From assembly GCA_001770775.1 (NCBI GenBank), contig MESA01000034.1, positions 384,907 through 448,193 on the forward strand: DNA of 63,287 nt. Reading direction: 5' to 3'. Below the pieces are notes generated by a model, which was not told where the DNA came from, ran no database searches, and saw nothing but the letters and a program-made list of their open reading frames with translations. Position 1 is the stretch's first letter. Every line of letters starts with the position of its first letter. The position numbers were made by a program, and so were the translations under genes. Below are positions 45,609 to 56,425 of this stretch, in pieces. Source of the stretch: Burkholderiales bacterium RIFCSPHIGHO2_12_FULL_63_20. Its GTDB lineage: Bacteria > Pseudomonadota > Gammaproteobacteria > Burkholderiales > Burkholderiaceae_C.

Positions 45609-46433
45609 ATGTCTCAAGCTCTGCAAACCGTCATCGACAACGCCTGGGAACAGCGCACCACCCTGTCCGCTGCCGCCGCGCCTGCCGAAGTGCGTGACGC
45701 CGTCAACCACATCATCGACCAACTGGACAGCGGCAAGTTGCGCGTGGCCGAGAAGATCAACGGCCAGTGGGAAACCCACCAGTGGATCAAAAAGGCTGTG
45801 CTGCTGAGCTTCCGCCTGAACGACAACGTGCCCATGGGCCAAGGCGACCTGCAGTTCTATGACAAGGTCCCCACCAAGTACACCGGTTGGAGTGCTGAAC
45901 AGCTGGCCGCCTCCGGCGTGCGCGTGGTGCCGCCCGCCGTGGCGCGTCGTGGCAGCTTCCAGGCCAAGAACGTGATCCTGATGCCGTCCTACGTCAACAT
46001 CGGCGCCTACGTCGATGAAGGCACCATGGTCGACACCTGGGCCACAGTCGGCTCCTGCGCCCAGATCGGCAAGAACGTGCACCTGTCTGGCGGCGTCGGC
46101 ATCGGTGGCGTGCTCGAGCCCCTGCAGGCCAACCCCACCATCATCGAAGACAACTGCTTCATCGGCGCCCGCTCGGAAGTCGTCGAAGGCGTCATCGTGG
46201 AAGAGAACTCGGTGATCTCGATGGGCGTGTACCTGGGCCAGTCCACCAAGATCTACGACCGCGCCACCGGCGAGGTCAGCTATGGCCGCATCCCGGCCGG
46301 TTCGGTGGTGGTCAGCGGCAACCTGCCCTCGGCCGATGGCAAGTACTCGCTGTACTGTGCGGTCATCGTCAAGCGCGTTGACGCCCAGACCCGCTCCAAG
46401 ACCAGCATCAACGACCTGCTGCGCGGCGCCTGA
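45609..46433 (+). CDS. dapD: Tetrahydrodipicolinate N-succinyltransferase
   Basis: 274 residues with a left-handed beta-helix of hexapeptide repeats ([58 protein letters not shown]). The N-terminal helical domain and the C-terminal [20 protein letters not shown] are typical. It adds succinyl from succinyl-CoA to tetrahydrodipicolinate, the step before DapC. It starts 17 bases after dapC. Confidence 0.97.
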   Translation: MSQALQTVIDNAWEQRTTLSAAAAPAEVRDAVNHIIDQLDSGKLRVAEKINGQWETHQWIKKAVLLSFRLNDNVPMGQGDLQFYDKVPTKYTGWSAEQLAASGVRVVPPAVARRGSFQAKNVILMPSYVNIGAYVDEGTMVDTWATVGSCAQIGKNVHLSGGVGIGGVLEPLQANPTIIEDNCFIGARSEVVEGVIVEENSVISMGVYLGQSTKIYDRATGEVSYGRIPAGSVVVSGNLPSADGKYSLYCAVIVKRVDAQTRSKTSINDLLRGA

Positions 46434-46485
46434 TCGGCGTGGCATCCTGTCTGTCCATTGACAACCCATCACGGGAGAGCATTTG

Positions 46486-47673
46486 ATGAGCGGTGGCAAT
46501 CTTGAAAAGATCCTGCGCCTGATGACCGAGAAAAAGGCATCGGACGTCTTCCTGTCTGCCAAGACACCCATCCTCATCAAGATCAATGGACAGATCCTGC
46601 AGCTCACGGACCAAATCCTGACGCCGTCTCAGCCGCGTCAACTGCTGTCCGAGCTGATCACGCCGCAGCAGCTCGAAGAGCTCGACGAAACCGGCGAGCT
46701 CAACCTGGGCATCACGATCCCCAATGTGGGCATCTACCGTCTGAGCGCGTTCAAACAGCGTGGCTCCGTGGCGGCTGTGTTTCGCTACATCCCCAGCGAC
46801 ATCCCTGCGCTGGAGTCTCTCAATGTGCCCATGTCGCTGTCCGATCTGGTGCTCGAAAAGCGTGGGCTGATCATGGTGGTGGGCGCTACGGGCGCGGGTA
46901 AGAGCACCACGCTGGCCTCCATGCTCGAATACCGCAACCAGCGCATGACGGGCCACATCCTCACGATTGAAGATCCTCTGGAGTTCCTGTTCTCGAACAA
47001 GAAGTCCGTGGTGAACCAGCGTGAGGTGGGGCGCGACACCCAGTCGCTGCAAGTGGGTCTGAAGAACGCCCTGCGTCAGGCCCCCGACTGCATCCTGATC
47101 GGCGAAATCCGCGACCGCGAAACCATGACGGCCGCACTATCGTACGCGCTGTCTGGTCACCTGGTGCTGTCGACGCTGCACGCCAACAACAGCTATCACG
47201 CACTGGGGCGGATTCTGTCGTTCTACACGCCCGAAGCGCGCCCAGCCCTGTTGGGCGATCTGGCATCGGGCCTCAAGGCCATCGTGTCTCAGCGCCTGTT
47301 GCAAAACACCTCGGGCGGTCGCGTGCCGGCCGTTGAGGTGCTGCTCAACACCCAGCTGGTGTCCGAAATGATCATTCGCGGTGACTTCAACGAGGTCAAG
47401 GAAGCGCTGCAAAAGTCCATGTCGCAAGGCTCTCAAACCTTCGAGCAGGACATTGCCCGTCTCATTCGCGAAGGCCTGGTCACCCGAGAAGAAGGCTTGC
47501 GCTACGCCGACTCACCGACCGACCTCATGTGGCGTCTGCAAAACGACACGACCATCCCGGCCAAGCAGGCAGCCAAGCCCGAAGAACACGACGACGGCCC
47601 GACCTTCACTGAAATCACCCTGGATGTGCACCCGGAAGAAGAAGCCCGGGCGCCCTTCCCTGCCTCCCGCTGA
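46486..47673 (+). CDS. pilU: Type IV pilus retraction ATPase, PilU type
   Basis: 395 residues of the PilT/PilU family. Walker A is GATGAGKSTTLASML, the Asp box LTIEDPLEFLF, Walker B DCILIGEIRDRETM and the His box GHLVLSTLHANNSYHAL. The C-terminal extension ending FTEITLDVHPEEEARAP favours PilU over PilT. The ATG at 46486 is preferred to an upstream TTG because GGAGAG lies 6 bases before it. It assists pilus retraction. It is embedded between dapD and dapE, and could serve the MSHA-like pilus in this window, type IVa pili encoded elsewhere, or both. Confidence 0.92.
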   Translation: MSGGNLEKILRLMTEKKASDVFLSAKTPILIKINGQILQLTDQILTPSQPRQLLSELITPQQLEELDETGELNLGITIPNVGIYRLSAFKQRGSVAAVFRYIPSDIPALESLNVPMSLSDLVLEKRGLIMVVGATGAGKSTTLASMLEYRNQRMTGHILTIEDPLEFLFSNKKSVVNQREVGRDTQSLQVGLKNALRQAPDCILIGEIRDRETMTAALSYALSGHLVLSTLHANNSYHALGRILSFYTPEARPALLGDLASGLKAIVSQRLLQNTSGGRVPAVEVLLNTQLVSEMIIRGDFNEVKEALQKSMSQGSQTFEQDIARLIREGLVTREEGLRYADSPTDLMWRLQNDTTIPAKQAAKPEEHDDGPTFTEITLDVHPEEEARAPFPASR

Positions 47674-49724
<2,051 letters not shown>

Positions 49725-49727
49725 CCC

Positions 49728-51710
49728 ATGATTGTTCTGAAAAACGTCTCTCTTCTGCGAGGCGTCAAGCCTGTTCTGGATAAAGCCAGTGCCACGATCC
49801 ACCCCGGCGAGAAAGTCGGCCTGATTGGCCGCAACGGCGCCGGCAAGTCGTCCTTGTTCTCCCTGCTGGCCGGGCGACTGCCCGCCGATGGCGGCGACGT
49901 CGAGATCCCGCCCAGCTGGCTGCTGCCTGGCGGCATGGCCGAGGTCGCCCAGGAAATGCCCGAAACCGACGACCCCGCCACCGAGTTCGTGCTGCAGGGC
50001 GATGGCCGCCTGATGAAGGCACGCCAGGACCTGATCGACGCCGAAGCCGCCGACGATGGCAACGCCATGGCCGAGGCCCACATGGCCCTGGCCGAAGCCG
50101 GCCACTTTGACGCGCCGGCGCGCGCCCAGGCGCTGCTGCTGGGCCTGGGCTTCAAGCTGGAGCAGACGCAAGCCCCGGTCAACAGCTTCTCGGGCGGCTG
50201 GCGCATGCGCTTGCAACTGGCGCGCGCCCTGATGTGCCCTGCCAAGCTGCTGCTGCTGGACGAGCCCACCAACCACTTGGACCTGGACGCCCTGGTCTGG
50301 CTGGAAGCCTGGCTGCAACGCTATGAAGGCACCTTGCTGATCATCAGCCACGACCGCGAGTTCCTGGACGCGATCACCAAGGTCACCTTGCACCTGGAAG
50401 ACGCCAAGCTCACCCGCTACACCGGTGGCTACACCGCTTTCGAGTCCATGCGCGCCGAGCGTATGAGCCAGCATCAGGCCGCGTTCAGCAAGCAACAAGA
50501 CAAGATCGCACACCTGTCCAAGTTCATCGCCCGCTTCAAGGCTCAGGCCAGCAAGGCCAAGCAGGCGCAAAGCCGGGTCAAGGCGCTGGAGCGCATGGAA
50601 AAGCTGGCCCCGGTCCTCACCGCCAGCGACTTCCAGTTCACCTTCCCGGAACCCGCCAGCCTACCCAACCCCATGCTGGCGATCAAGGACCTGGCCTGTG
50701 GCTACTTCACCGAAGACGGCACGCCCCTGACCATCGTCTCCGACATCAACCGCTCGGTTCTGCCGGGGCAGCGTATCGGCATCCTGGGCGCCAACGGCCA
50801 AGGCAAATCCACGGTAGTCAAGACGCTGGCGCACATGAACCGTGCCGTCAGTGGCGAGATCACCGAAGGCAAGGGCCTGAGCATTGGCTACTTCGCCCAG
50901 CAGGAGCTGGACGTGTTGCGCCCTGACGAGGGGCCCATGCAGCACATGATCCGCCTGGCACGCGAGGTCGGTCCGCAGGGGCGCGAGCAAGAGCTGCGCG
51001 ACTTCTTGGGCCGCTTCCAGTTCACGGGCGACATGGTCAATCAGCCGGTCGGTCAGTTCAGCGGTGGCGAAAAAGCACGCCTGGTGCTGGCCCTCGTGGT
51101 GTGGCAACGCCCCAACCTGCTGCTGCTGGACGAACCCACCAACCACCTGGACCTGACCACCCGCGAAGCCCTGTCCATGGCGCTCAACGAGTTCGAGGGC
51201 TCCGTGATGCTCGTCAGCCACGACCGCGCCCTGTTGCGCGAAGTCTGTGACGAATTCTGGTTGGTGGCCCACGGCGAGGTCACCACCTTTGACGGTGACC
51301 TGGACGACTATCAGCGCTGGCTTCAGGCTCAGGCCCGTGAGGTGACGGCAGCGGCCAAAGCTGCCCGCGATGCCGACCGCGTCACGCCGGCCCGCAGCGC
51401 CCCCGTTCAGATCACCGCTGAAGCCGCGTCGACGCCCAGCCGCGACGATCGCAAGGCCCAGGCACACGCGCGCCAGAAGCTGGCCGAGCAGGCCAAACCG
51501 CTCAAAGCCGAGCTCAAGAAGCTGGACGAGCGACTGGCCAAGGCCCACGCCGAGCAGGCCACCTTGACCGAGTCGCTGGCCAACCCTGGCTTGCCTGCTT
51601 CAAACCGAGCAGAACAGGGCAAACGTCTCAAATCTCTGAGCGACGAGGTCGAGTCGCTGGAGTCTCGGTGGCTTGAACTCACCGAGAAAATCGAGCAAAT
51701 GAGCGCCTGA
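49728..51710 (+). CDS. ABC-F family ATPase (YheS/Uup-like)
   Basis: 660 residues with two ABC domains and no membrane part. Domain 1: Walker A LIGRNGAGKSSLFSLLAG, signature NSFSGGWRMRLQLARAL, Walker B LLLLDEPTNHLDLDALVWLE. Domain 2: GANGQGKSTVVKTL, VGQFSGGEKARLVLALVV, LLLLDEPTNHLDL. The linker between them has the charged ABC-F helix (FIARFKAQASKAKQAQSRVK). A Lys/Glu/Ala-rich C-terminal coiled coil follows. Such proteins act on ribosomes. YheS is the closest match by overall layout. It follows prmB by 3 bases. Confidence 0.92.
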   Translation: MIVLKNVSLLRGVKPVLDKASATIHPGEKVGLIGRNGAGKSSLFSLLAGRLPADGGDVEIPPSWLLPGGMAEVAQEMPETDDPATEFVLQGDGRLMKARQDLIDAEAADDGNAMAEAHMALAEAGHFDAPARAQALLLGLGFKLEQTQAPVNSFSGGWRMRLQLARALMCPAKLLLLDEPTNHLDLDALVWLEAWLQRYEGTLLIISHDREFLDAITKVTLHLEDAKLTRYTGGYTAFESMRAERMSQHQAAFSKQQDKIAHLSKFIARFKAQASKAKQAQSRVKALERMEKLAPVLTASDFQFTFPEPASLPNPMLAIKDLACGYFTEDGTPLTIVSDINRSVLPGQRIGILGANGQGKSTVVKTLAHMNRAVSGEITEGKGLSIGYFAQQELDVLRPDEGPMQHMIRLAREVGPQGREQELRDFLGRFQFTGDMVNQPVGQFSGGEKARLVLALVVWQRPNLLLLDEPTNHLDLTTREALSMALNEFEGSVMLVSHDRALLREVCDEFWLVAHGEVTTFDGDLDDYQRWLQAQAREVTAAAKAARDADRVTPARSAPVQITAEAASTPSRDDRKAQAHARQKLAEQAKPLKAELKKLDERLAKAHAEQATLTESLANPGLPASNRAEQGKRLKSLSDEVESLESRWLELTEKIEQMSA

Positions 51711-51738
51711 GACCGATGCCTCAGGCCATCTCCACCTG

Positions 51739-52155
51739 TCAGTGACCCGGGTGGCGTTCGGCCGCCTCTTGGCAGTCGATACAGTGACTGGCCTCGGGCA
51801 CGATGTCCAACCGGGGCTGTCCAATGGGTGCGCCGCATTCGGTGCACAAGCCGTATTCACCTGCGGCGATCCGGTCCAGTGCTGCCTGGATGGCGTCCAT
51901 TTCCTGCCGTTCATGCTGGATCTGCGTGATCACCTCCAGGTTAGCCTCCACGCTCAAAGCGCCTTCCGCGCCATCGACCACGGCGTGCTCGGTCGCGACC
52001 TCGTCGCTGGCGAGTTGTTGCCGCAACGCCTGATCCTCATGAGACAAATTCTTGAGCTCAGCTTGCAGACGCACCTGGAAACCGCGCACCAGCGCCTCAT
52101 TGAGACCCGAGTCCGGTGCAACCGTCAGTGTGTTCTCTCTTGAAGATGCCGACAT
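51739..52155 (-). CDS. DksA/TraR-family zinc-finger protein
   Basis: 138 residues. A coiled coil (LQAELKNLSHEDQALRQQLA) precedes the zinc finger CTECGAPIGQPRLDIVPEAS followed by HCIDC, giving the CxxC-x17-CxxC of the family. AAGGAG lies 6 bases before the ATG at 52155. It is shorter than classical DksA and lacks a clear DxxDA tip motif. Binding to RNA polymerase through the secondary channel is plausible but the regulatory activity may differ. It is convergent to the ABC-F gene. Confidence 0.88.
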   Translation of the reverse strand: MSASSRENTLTVAPDSGLNEALVRGFQVRLQAELKNLSHEDQALRQQLASDEVATEHAVVDGAEGALSVEANLEVITQIQHERQEMDAIQAALDRIAAGEYGLCTECGAPIGQPRLDIVPEASHCIDCQEAAERHPGH

Positions 52156-52365
52156 GTGTGTCTCCTTGTGATCTGGCCATGTGTCTGTCATTTCAGCATA
52201 AGCGAAAGCGTCAGCAATCAAAATTGCGGCACATCAAGTCTGGTCGCTTGTGTGGGATCGCTTCAGATCACTCCACATCATGCAACGTGCCCCGACATGT
52301 GGACGACTTCACACGCCTGTCACGGTCACCCCTTAAAAACGGAGGTTTATCCTTATTTCGGTGAC

Positions 52366-52394
52366 TTGACGCGTTCGTCAACTCGCTTTACATT
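52366..52394 (+). promoter_or_regulatory. Sigma70-type promoter of the NlpC/P60 gene
   Basis: TTGACG (52366-52371) and TACATT (52389-52394) are 17 bases apart, with the ATG of the next gene at 52437. An inverted repeat GTCACC (52325-52330) / GGTGAC (52360-52365) abuts the -35 and could be an operator. The spacer 52156-52436 has no other feature I can support. Confidence 0.6.
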
Positions 52395-52436
52395 CGTCCC
52401 CATGTTTTCTCCAGACCGACACCCAGGTCGCATCCA

Positions 52437-53117
52437 ATGCAGTTGAGCGATCATGCTTGCCGGAACCACGTACGCGCTGCGTCATTGAGCTCCGTGCGCA
52501 CTCTGCTGGCCATCGGCGCCCTGAGCGTCGGGCTTTGGGTGCCCGCTCATGCGCAAAACGTGGCCAACCCGGTCCCAGCCACTTCGGCTGATGCCGATGA
52601 CCCTGTGAGCCGCTTCCTGACCGAAAAGGGCCTGATGCCATCGGCCAAGCCCGTGGTCGAGATGGCACAACAGGTGCGCTCTAAGGCGTCGGACATGGCT
52701 TCCGGCTTGGTGACATCGGCCATGAACTTCCTGGGCGTACCTTACAAGCTGGGGGGGAACAGCCGCGAAACCGGTTTCGACTGCAGTGGCTTTACCCGTC
52801 ACGTGTTTGAAAACAGTGTGGGCCTTGTCCTACCCCGGCGCTCCGCCGAGCAGGCCAATTCCCCTGACCTCGTCCCGGTCACGCAAAGTGAACTGAAGCC
52901 CGGTGACCTGGTGTTCTTCAATACCCTGCGTCGCACCTTCTCGCATGTTGGCATCTACATCGGTGACAACAAGTTCATCCACTCGCCACGCACCGGGGCA
53001 TCCGTTCGGGTCGAAGACATTCGCGTCGGCTACTGGCAGCAGCGGTTCGACGGCGCCCGTCGCGCCCCTGCCATCAATGCCGCGGCGGCCGTGCAGGCGT
53101 CCACTGGCGAGCGCTGA
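52437..53117 (+). CDS. NlpC/P60 (C40) family cell-wall peptidase
   Basis: 226 residues with a signal peptide (TLLAIGALSVGLWVPAHA, cleavage near residue 39). The NlpC/P60 domain covers about 93-205. The catalytic Cys is C116 in FDCSGFTRHVF, the His is H170 in FSHVGIYIGD and the polar third residue is H182 in FIHSP. Such enzymes cut peptidoglycan stem peptides in the periplasm. The C-terminal Ala-rich tail is probably disordered. It follows a clear sigma70 promoter. Confidence 0.92.
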   Translation: MQLSDHACRNHVRAASLSSVRTLLAIGALSVGLWVPAHAQNVANPVPATSADADDPVSRFLTEKGLMPSAKPVVEMAQQVRSKASDMASGLVTSAMNFLGVPYKLGGNSRETGFDCSGFTRHVFENSVGLVLPRRSAEQANSPDLVPVTQSELKPGDLVFFNTLRRTFSHVGIYIGDNKFIHSPRTGASVRVEDIRVGYWQQRFDGARRAPAINAAAAVQASTGER

Positions 53118-53161
53118 CAGCGCACTCCGGGCTCGGTGAATGAGCTCGCCATGATTTTTCC

Positions 53162-53800
53162 ATGACCGCGTCTTCCTGGTCACAGGTCACTGGCTGCCTG
53201 CTTGCCGGCGGCGAGGGGCGACGCATGGGTGGTCGTGACAAAGGCCTGGTGCCGTACCAGGGCCGCCCTCTGTCCGCCTGGGTGCTCGATCGCCTGGTGG
53301 CGCAAACAGCGACGCAGTTCGCCATTGCCAATCGCAACCAGCCCGATTACGCCAGCCTTCTGCAGCAGGCCCACGCCACAATCACACCGGGTGTGCCTGC
53401 CGTCTTGCCCGACGCACCAGACCTCCCCCTTGCCAGCGGCCCTTTGGCGGGCATCGTCACCGCACTGAGGCACACCACCACGCTGTGGCTCATGGTGACC
53501 CCTTGTGACACCCCCCATCTGCCCTCCGACCTCGTTGCGCGCCTCTTGGACGAGGCCGAACGCTGTGGCGCCGAGGCCGTGGTGCCCGCCACGGTCGACT
53601 CGGATGGCAAGCAGCGACTCCACTGGGTATGCGTGCTGTTGCGCAAGGGTGTTTCCGCGAAGGTGGAAGCCATGTTCGCGCAAGATGAACGTAAACTTAG
53701 GGTTTGTATCCAGGCGCTGAACTGGACGAGCGTATCCTTCGCGGATGCGAATGGATTTGACAACATCAATAGCCTGGAGACACTGAATGGTCGAGACTGA
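53162..53800 (+). CDS. mobA: Molybdenum cofactor guanylyltransferase
   Basis: 212 residues. The nucleotide-binding motif LAGGEGRRMGGRDKGLVPY is diagnostic. DAPDLPLASGPLAGI and the metal-site MVTPCDTPHLP follow. MobA attaches GMP to molybdopterin to make the bis-MGD cofactor. It overlaps the next gene by 14 bases. Confidence 0.93.
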   Translation: MTASSWSQVTGCLLAGGEGRRMGGRDKGLVPYQGRPLSAWVLDRLVAQTATQFAIANRNQPDYASLLQQAHATITPGVPAVLPDAPDLPLASGPLAGIVTALRHTTTLWLMVTPCDTPHLPSDLVARLLDEAERCGAEAVVPATVDSDGKQRLHWVCVLLRKGVSAKVEAMFAQDERKLRVCIQALNWTSVSFADANGFDNINSLETLNGRD

Positions 53801-54332
53801 CTCATCCGTGCGCATTGCGCGGATCGCGGCGGCTGACTTGAGTGCCTACAAGAATCTGCGTGATGAAGCGCTGCGCCTCTACCCGGATGCGTTTGATGCT
53901 GACCTCGACAGTGAACGTGCCCGTCCTCCCGAGAGCTATCTGGGCCGCCTGGGGCTGAGTGAAACGCTCGGCGGCAGCTTTCTCATGGGCGCCTGGGTCG
54001 GCTCCGAGTTGGTCGGCATGATCGGGCTGGAGCGCCAGTCCCAGCAAAAATTGCGACACAGCGCCGAACTCAACAGCATGATGGTCCACCCCCGGCACAC
54101 CGGGAAAGGCATCGGCATCCGTCTGGTGGAGGCGGCCATTGCGCAGGCCCGTCAGGCCATCGGGCTCGAACAGGTTGTGCTGCGGGTCAGTGCGTCCAGC
54201 GAGTCTGCCATCCGCCTGTATGAGCGGGCCGGCTTTCAAGGTTGCGGGGTGGTGCCGCACGCGATCAAGCTGGTGGACGGCCCCGGTCAGGTGCGCTACT
54301 TCGACAAGCTGACCATGGTCCTCATCCTCTGA
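53787..54332 (+). CDS. GNAT-family N-acetyltransferase
   Basis: 181 residues. The acetyl-CoA-binding motif A is MMVHPRHTGKGIGIRLVEAA (R/QxxGxG/A type), followed by LRVSASSESAIRLYERAGF, the usual motif B. The substrate is not evident. It begins inside the end of mobA, so the two are co-translated. The stop lies in an 8-bp hairpin (54317-54337) without a T-tract. Confidence 0.88.
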   Translation: MVETDSSVRIARIAAADLSAYKNLRDEALRLYPDAFDADLDSERARPPESYLGRLGLSETLGGSFLMGAWVGSELVGMIGLERQSQQKLRHSAELNSMMVHPRHTGKGIGIRLVEAAIAQARQAIGLEQVVLRVSASSESAIRLYERAGFQGCGVVPHAIKLVDGPGQVRYFDKLTMVLIL

Positions 54333-54355
54333 GGACCTGAGGTGGCTGAGGGGAC

Positions 54356-54805
54356 TCAGCGCACCTCGGCCGCGCCGCGGTTGGCCAGACCGTCGGCTCT
54401 CTCGTTGCCCGGGTCACCGGCGTGACCGCGTACCCAGCGCCAGTCCACATCGTGCTGGGCGGCCATGGTCTCCAGCGTACGCCACAGATCATCGTTCTTG
54501 ACGGGCTTGTTGTCCGCAGTCTTCCAGCCTCGCCGCTTCCAGCCACCGATCCACTCAGTGATGCCCTTGCGCACGTACTCGCTGTCGGTGTAGATCACCA
54601 CCTTGCAGCGGCGCTTGAGCACCTTCAGCGCTTCAATCACCGCGGTCAACTCCATGCGGTTGTTCGTGGTCAGGGCTTCACCGCCCCACATCTCGCGCTC
54701 GTGAGCGCCACTGACCATCCACACGCCCCACCCACCCCGGCCGGGGTTGCCTTTGCACGCACCGTCGGTGTACATCACCACGGTTGGCATCGCCGAATCA
54801 CTCAT
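54356..54805 (-). CDS. rnhA: Ribonuclease HI
   Basis: 149 residues. All four catalytic acids are visible: Asp in [13 protein letters not shown], Glu in [13 protein letters not shown], Asp in [13 protein letters not shown] and Asp in [15 protein letters not shown]. The handle region ([20 protein letters not shown]) is present. It degrades RNA in RNA-DNA hybrids. The start overlaps the methyltransferase stop by 4 bases. Confidence 0.96.
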   Translation of the reverse strand: MSDSAMPTVVMYTDGACKGNPGRGGWGVWMVSGAHEREMWGGEALTTNNRMELTAVIEALKVLKRRCKVVIYTDSEYVRKGITEWIGGWKRRGWKTADNKPVKNDDLWRTLETMAAQHDVDWRWVRGHAGDPGNERADGLANRGAAEVR

Positions 54806-55650
54806 CCATTCACATCCTGTTGAACGTGGCCGTCACGTTGGTGACGTTGTGCCACAACCGCCGGGGCAGCGGCAGGTGCCGCCCGGTTCATTTTCAGCTT
54901 GCCCACCAGGCGCATCCCGCGCGCCCGCTTCACCGCCACCACAAAGTAGACCGCCCCCAGCACCGGCCACCAGCGGTCGCCCGCATGCTCCATCCAGCGC
55001 AATCGCTCCCAGGTGCTTGTGTGGTGACTCATCGGGCGGTAGCACCCAAAGCCACCGGCCTCGACCTCCAGGCCGAGCAGGCGCAGCCAGTCACGCAGCC
55101 GCCAATAGGCGATGAAGTCGCCTTTCGGCAAGACCAGCGCCGAATCAATCCCCCACAGCCCCAGGCGCTGCGACACGCCCCATAGACTCGCGGGATTGAA
55201 CCCGGCAATCACCACACGCCCATCGGGCACCAGGACGCGCTCTACCTCTCGCAAGGTGGCGTGCGGGTCGTGGGCCATCTCGAGTGCGTGGGGCAACACC
55301 ACCAGGTCCAGGCTGTTGCTGGCCACCGGCAGGGCCTCGAATTCGCAACGCAAGCCCAGCGGGGCCCCGTGCATCAGCCCCTCAGGGAGCACCAGCGGTT
55401 CGTGGATCAAAGGCGCACGGTCGGCGGGCGGCTGCCACGCAGCGTAACGGCTGTCGAGTGCCAGCCATTTGTGCGGCATACGGTTGCAGCGCAGTCCGTC
55501 CAGTTCAGGCAGACCCAACTGCAGGGCGTGGAAGCCAAACACATCACCCACCAGGCGGTCCACTTGCGCCTGTTCCCAGTCAAGTAAAGCCTGGCCAGAT
55601 GGCAGGGCCAGCCAGGGATGCAACTCTATAATGGGTCCGACTTTGCTCAT
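54802..55650 (-). CDS. SAM-dependent methyltransferase (type 11-like)
   Basis: 282 residues. A divergent class I methyltransferase of the kind often found beside gloB and rnh[21 protein letters not shown] and [20 protein letters not shown] correspond to motifs of the Methyltransf_11 family. The glycine-rich SAM loop near the N-terminus is degenerate. The start at 55650 matches homologs, which begin near PIIELHPWL. Its start codon overlaps that of the divergent gloB by two bases. The substrate is unknown. Confidence 0.85.
   Translation of the reverse strand: MSKVGPIIELHPWLALPSGQALLDWEQAQVDRLVGDVFGFHALQLGLPELDGLRCNRMPHKWLALDSRYAAWQPPADRAPLIHEPLVLPEGLMHGAPLGLRCEFEALPVASNSLDLVVLPHALEMAHDPHATLREVERVLVPDGRVVIAGFNPASLWGVSQRLGLWGIDSALVLPKGDFIAYWRLRDWLRLLGLEVEAGGFGCYRPMSHHTSTWERLRWMEHAGDRWWPVLGAVYFVVAVKRARGMRLVGKLKMNRAAPAAAPAVVAQRHQRDGHVQQDVNG
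55627..55632 (+). promoter_or_regulatory. Candidate -10 element for gloB
   Basis: A perfect TATAAT lies 16 bases before the gloB ATG, inside the start of the divergent methyltransferase gene. No good -35 lies at the right spacing. It would give a leader of about 10 bases. Confidence 0.4.
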
Positions 55651-56425
55651 GAATCTACTCGCCCTACCCGCCTTCGCTGACAACTACATCTGGATGATCC
55701 ACAACGGCGCTGAAGCCCTGGTGGTCGATCCGGGGGATGCTGCGCCGGTGAGCGACGCACTCAAGCGATACGGGCTCAAGCTGACCGCCATTCTAGTGAC
55801 CCATCACCATGGCGATCACGTTGGGGGACTCCCGGCCTTACAAAGAAGTGATCTGCCAATCTATGGCCCAGGTGCGGAGACCATTGACGGCGTGACCCAT
55901 GCGGTGGCCGACGGCGATACCGTGACCTGGAACGGCTTGCGTTTTGGCGTCCACGACGTCTCGGGGCATACACGGGGGCACATCGCCTATTTCGCCCCCG
56001 ATGGCTTGGGCGAGCTCGACCCTGCCCCGCTGGCCTTCGTCGGCGACACCCTGTTCAGTGGCGGATGTGGGCGCGTTTTCGAGGGCACGATGGACCAGAT
56101 GTACCGCAGCCTGAACCAGATCGCACAATGGCCAGCCAGCACGCGCTTGTGTGCGGCCCACGAGTACACCTTGAGCAACCTGCGCTTTGCGCAGGCGGTC
56201 GAGCCCGGCAATGCCGTGCTGGTGCAGCATGTGGCGCACTGTGAATCGCTGCGCGCCGCAGGACTGCCGACCCTACCCACTACGCTGGCCACCGAGTTGG
56301 CCATCAACCCATTCTTACGCTGTACCGAACCTGCGGTTCAGTCTGCAGCCCTTGTGCATGACGCGTCTGACACCGCTCCCGCGTCGGTTTTTGCAGCGCT
56401 TCGCCTATGGAAGAACACGTTTTGA
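55649..56425 (+). CDS. gloB: Hydroxyacylglutathione hydrolase (glyoxalase II)
   Basis: 258 residues of the metallo-beta-lactamase fold. The binuclear metal motif is VTHHHGDHVGGL, with later ligands in SGHTRGHIAYF, FVGDTLFSGGCGR and CAAHEYTLSNLRFA. The C-terminal substrate domain is present (TTLATELAINPFLRC). It hydrolyses S-D-lactoylglutathione in methylglyoxal detoxification. The start is fixed by the family's [15 protein letters not shown]. It overlaps mltD by 19 bases. Confidence 0.95.
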   Translation: MNLLALPAFADNYIWMIHNGAEALVVDPGDAAPVSDALKRYGLKLTAILVTHHHGDHVGGLPALQRSDLPIYGPGAETIDGVTHAVADGDTVTWNGLRFGVHDVSGHTRGHIAYFAPDGLGELDPAPLAFVGDTLFSGGCGRVFEGTMDQMYRSLNQIAQWPASTRLCAAHEYTLSNLRFAQAVEPGNAVLVQHVAHCESLRAAGLPTLPTTLATELAINPFLRCTEPAVQSAALVHDASDTAPASVFAALRLWKNTF

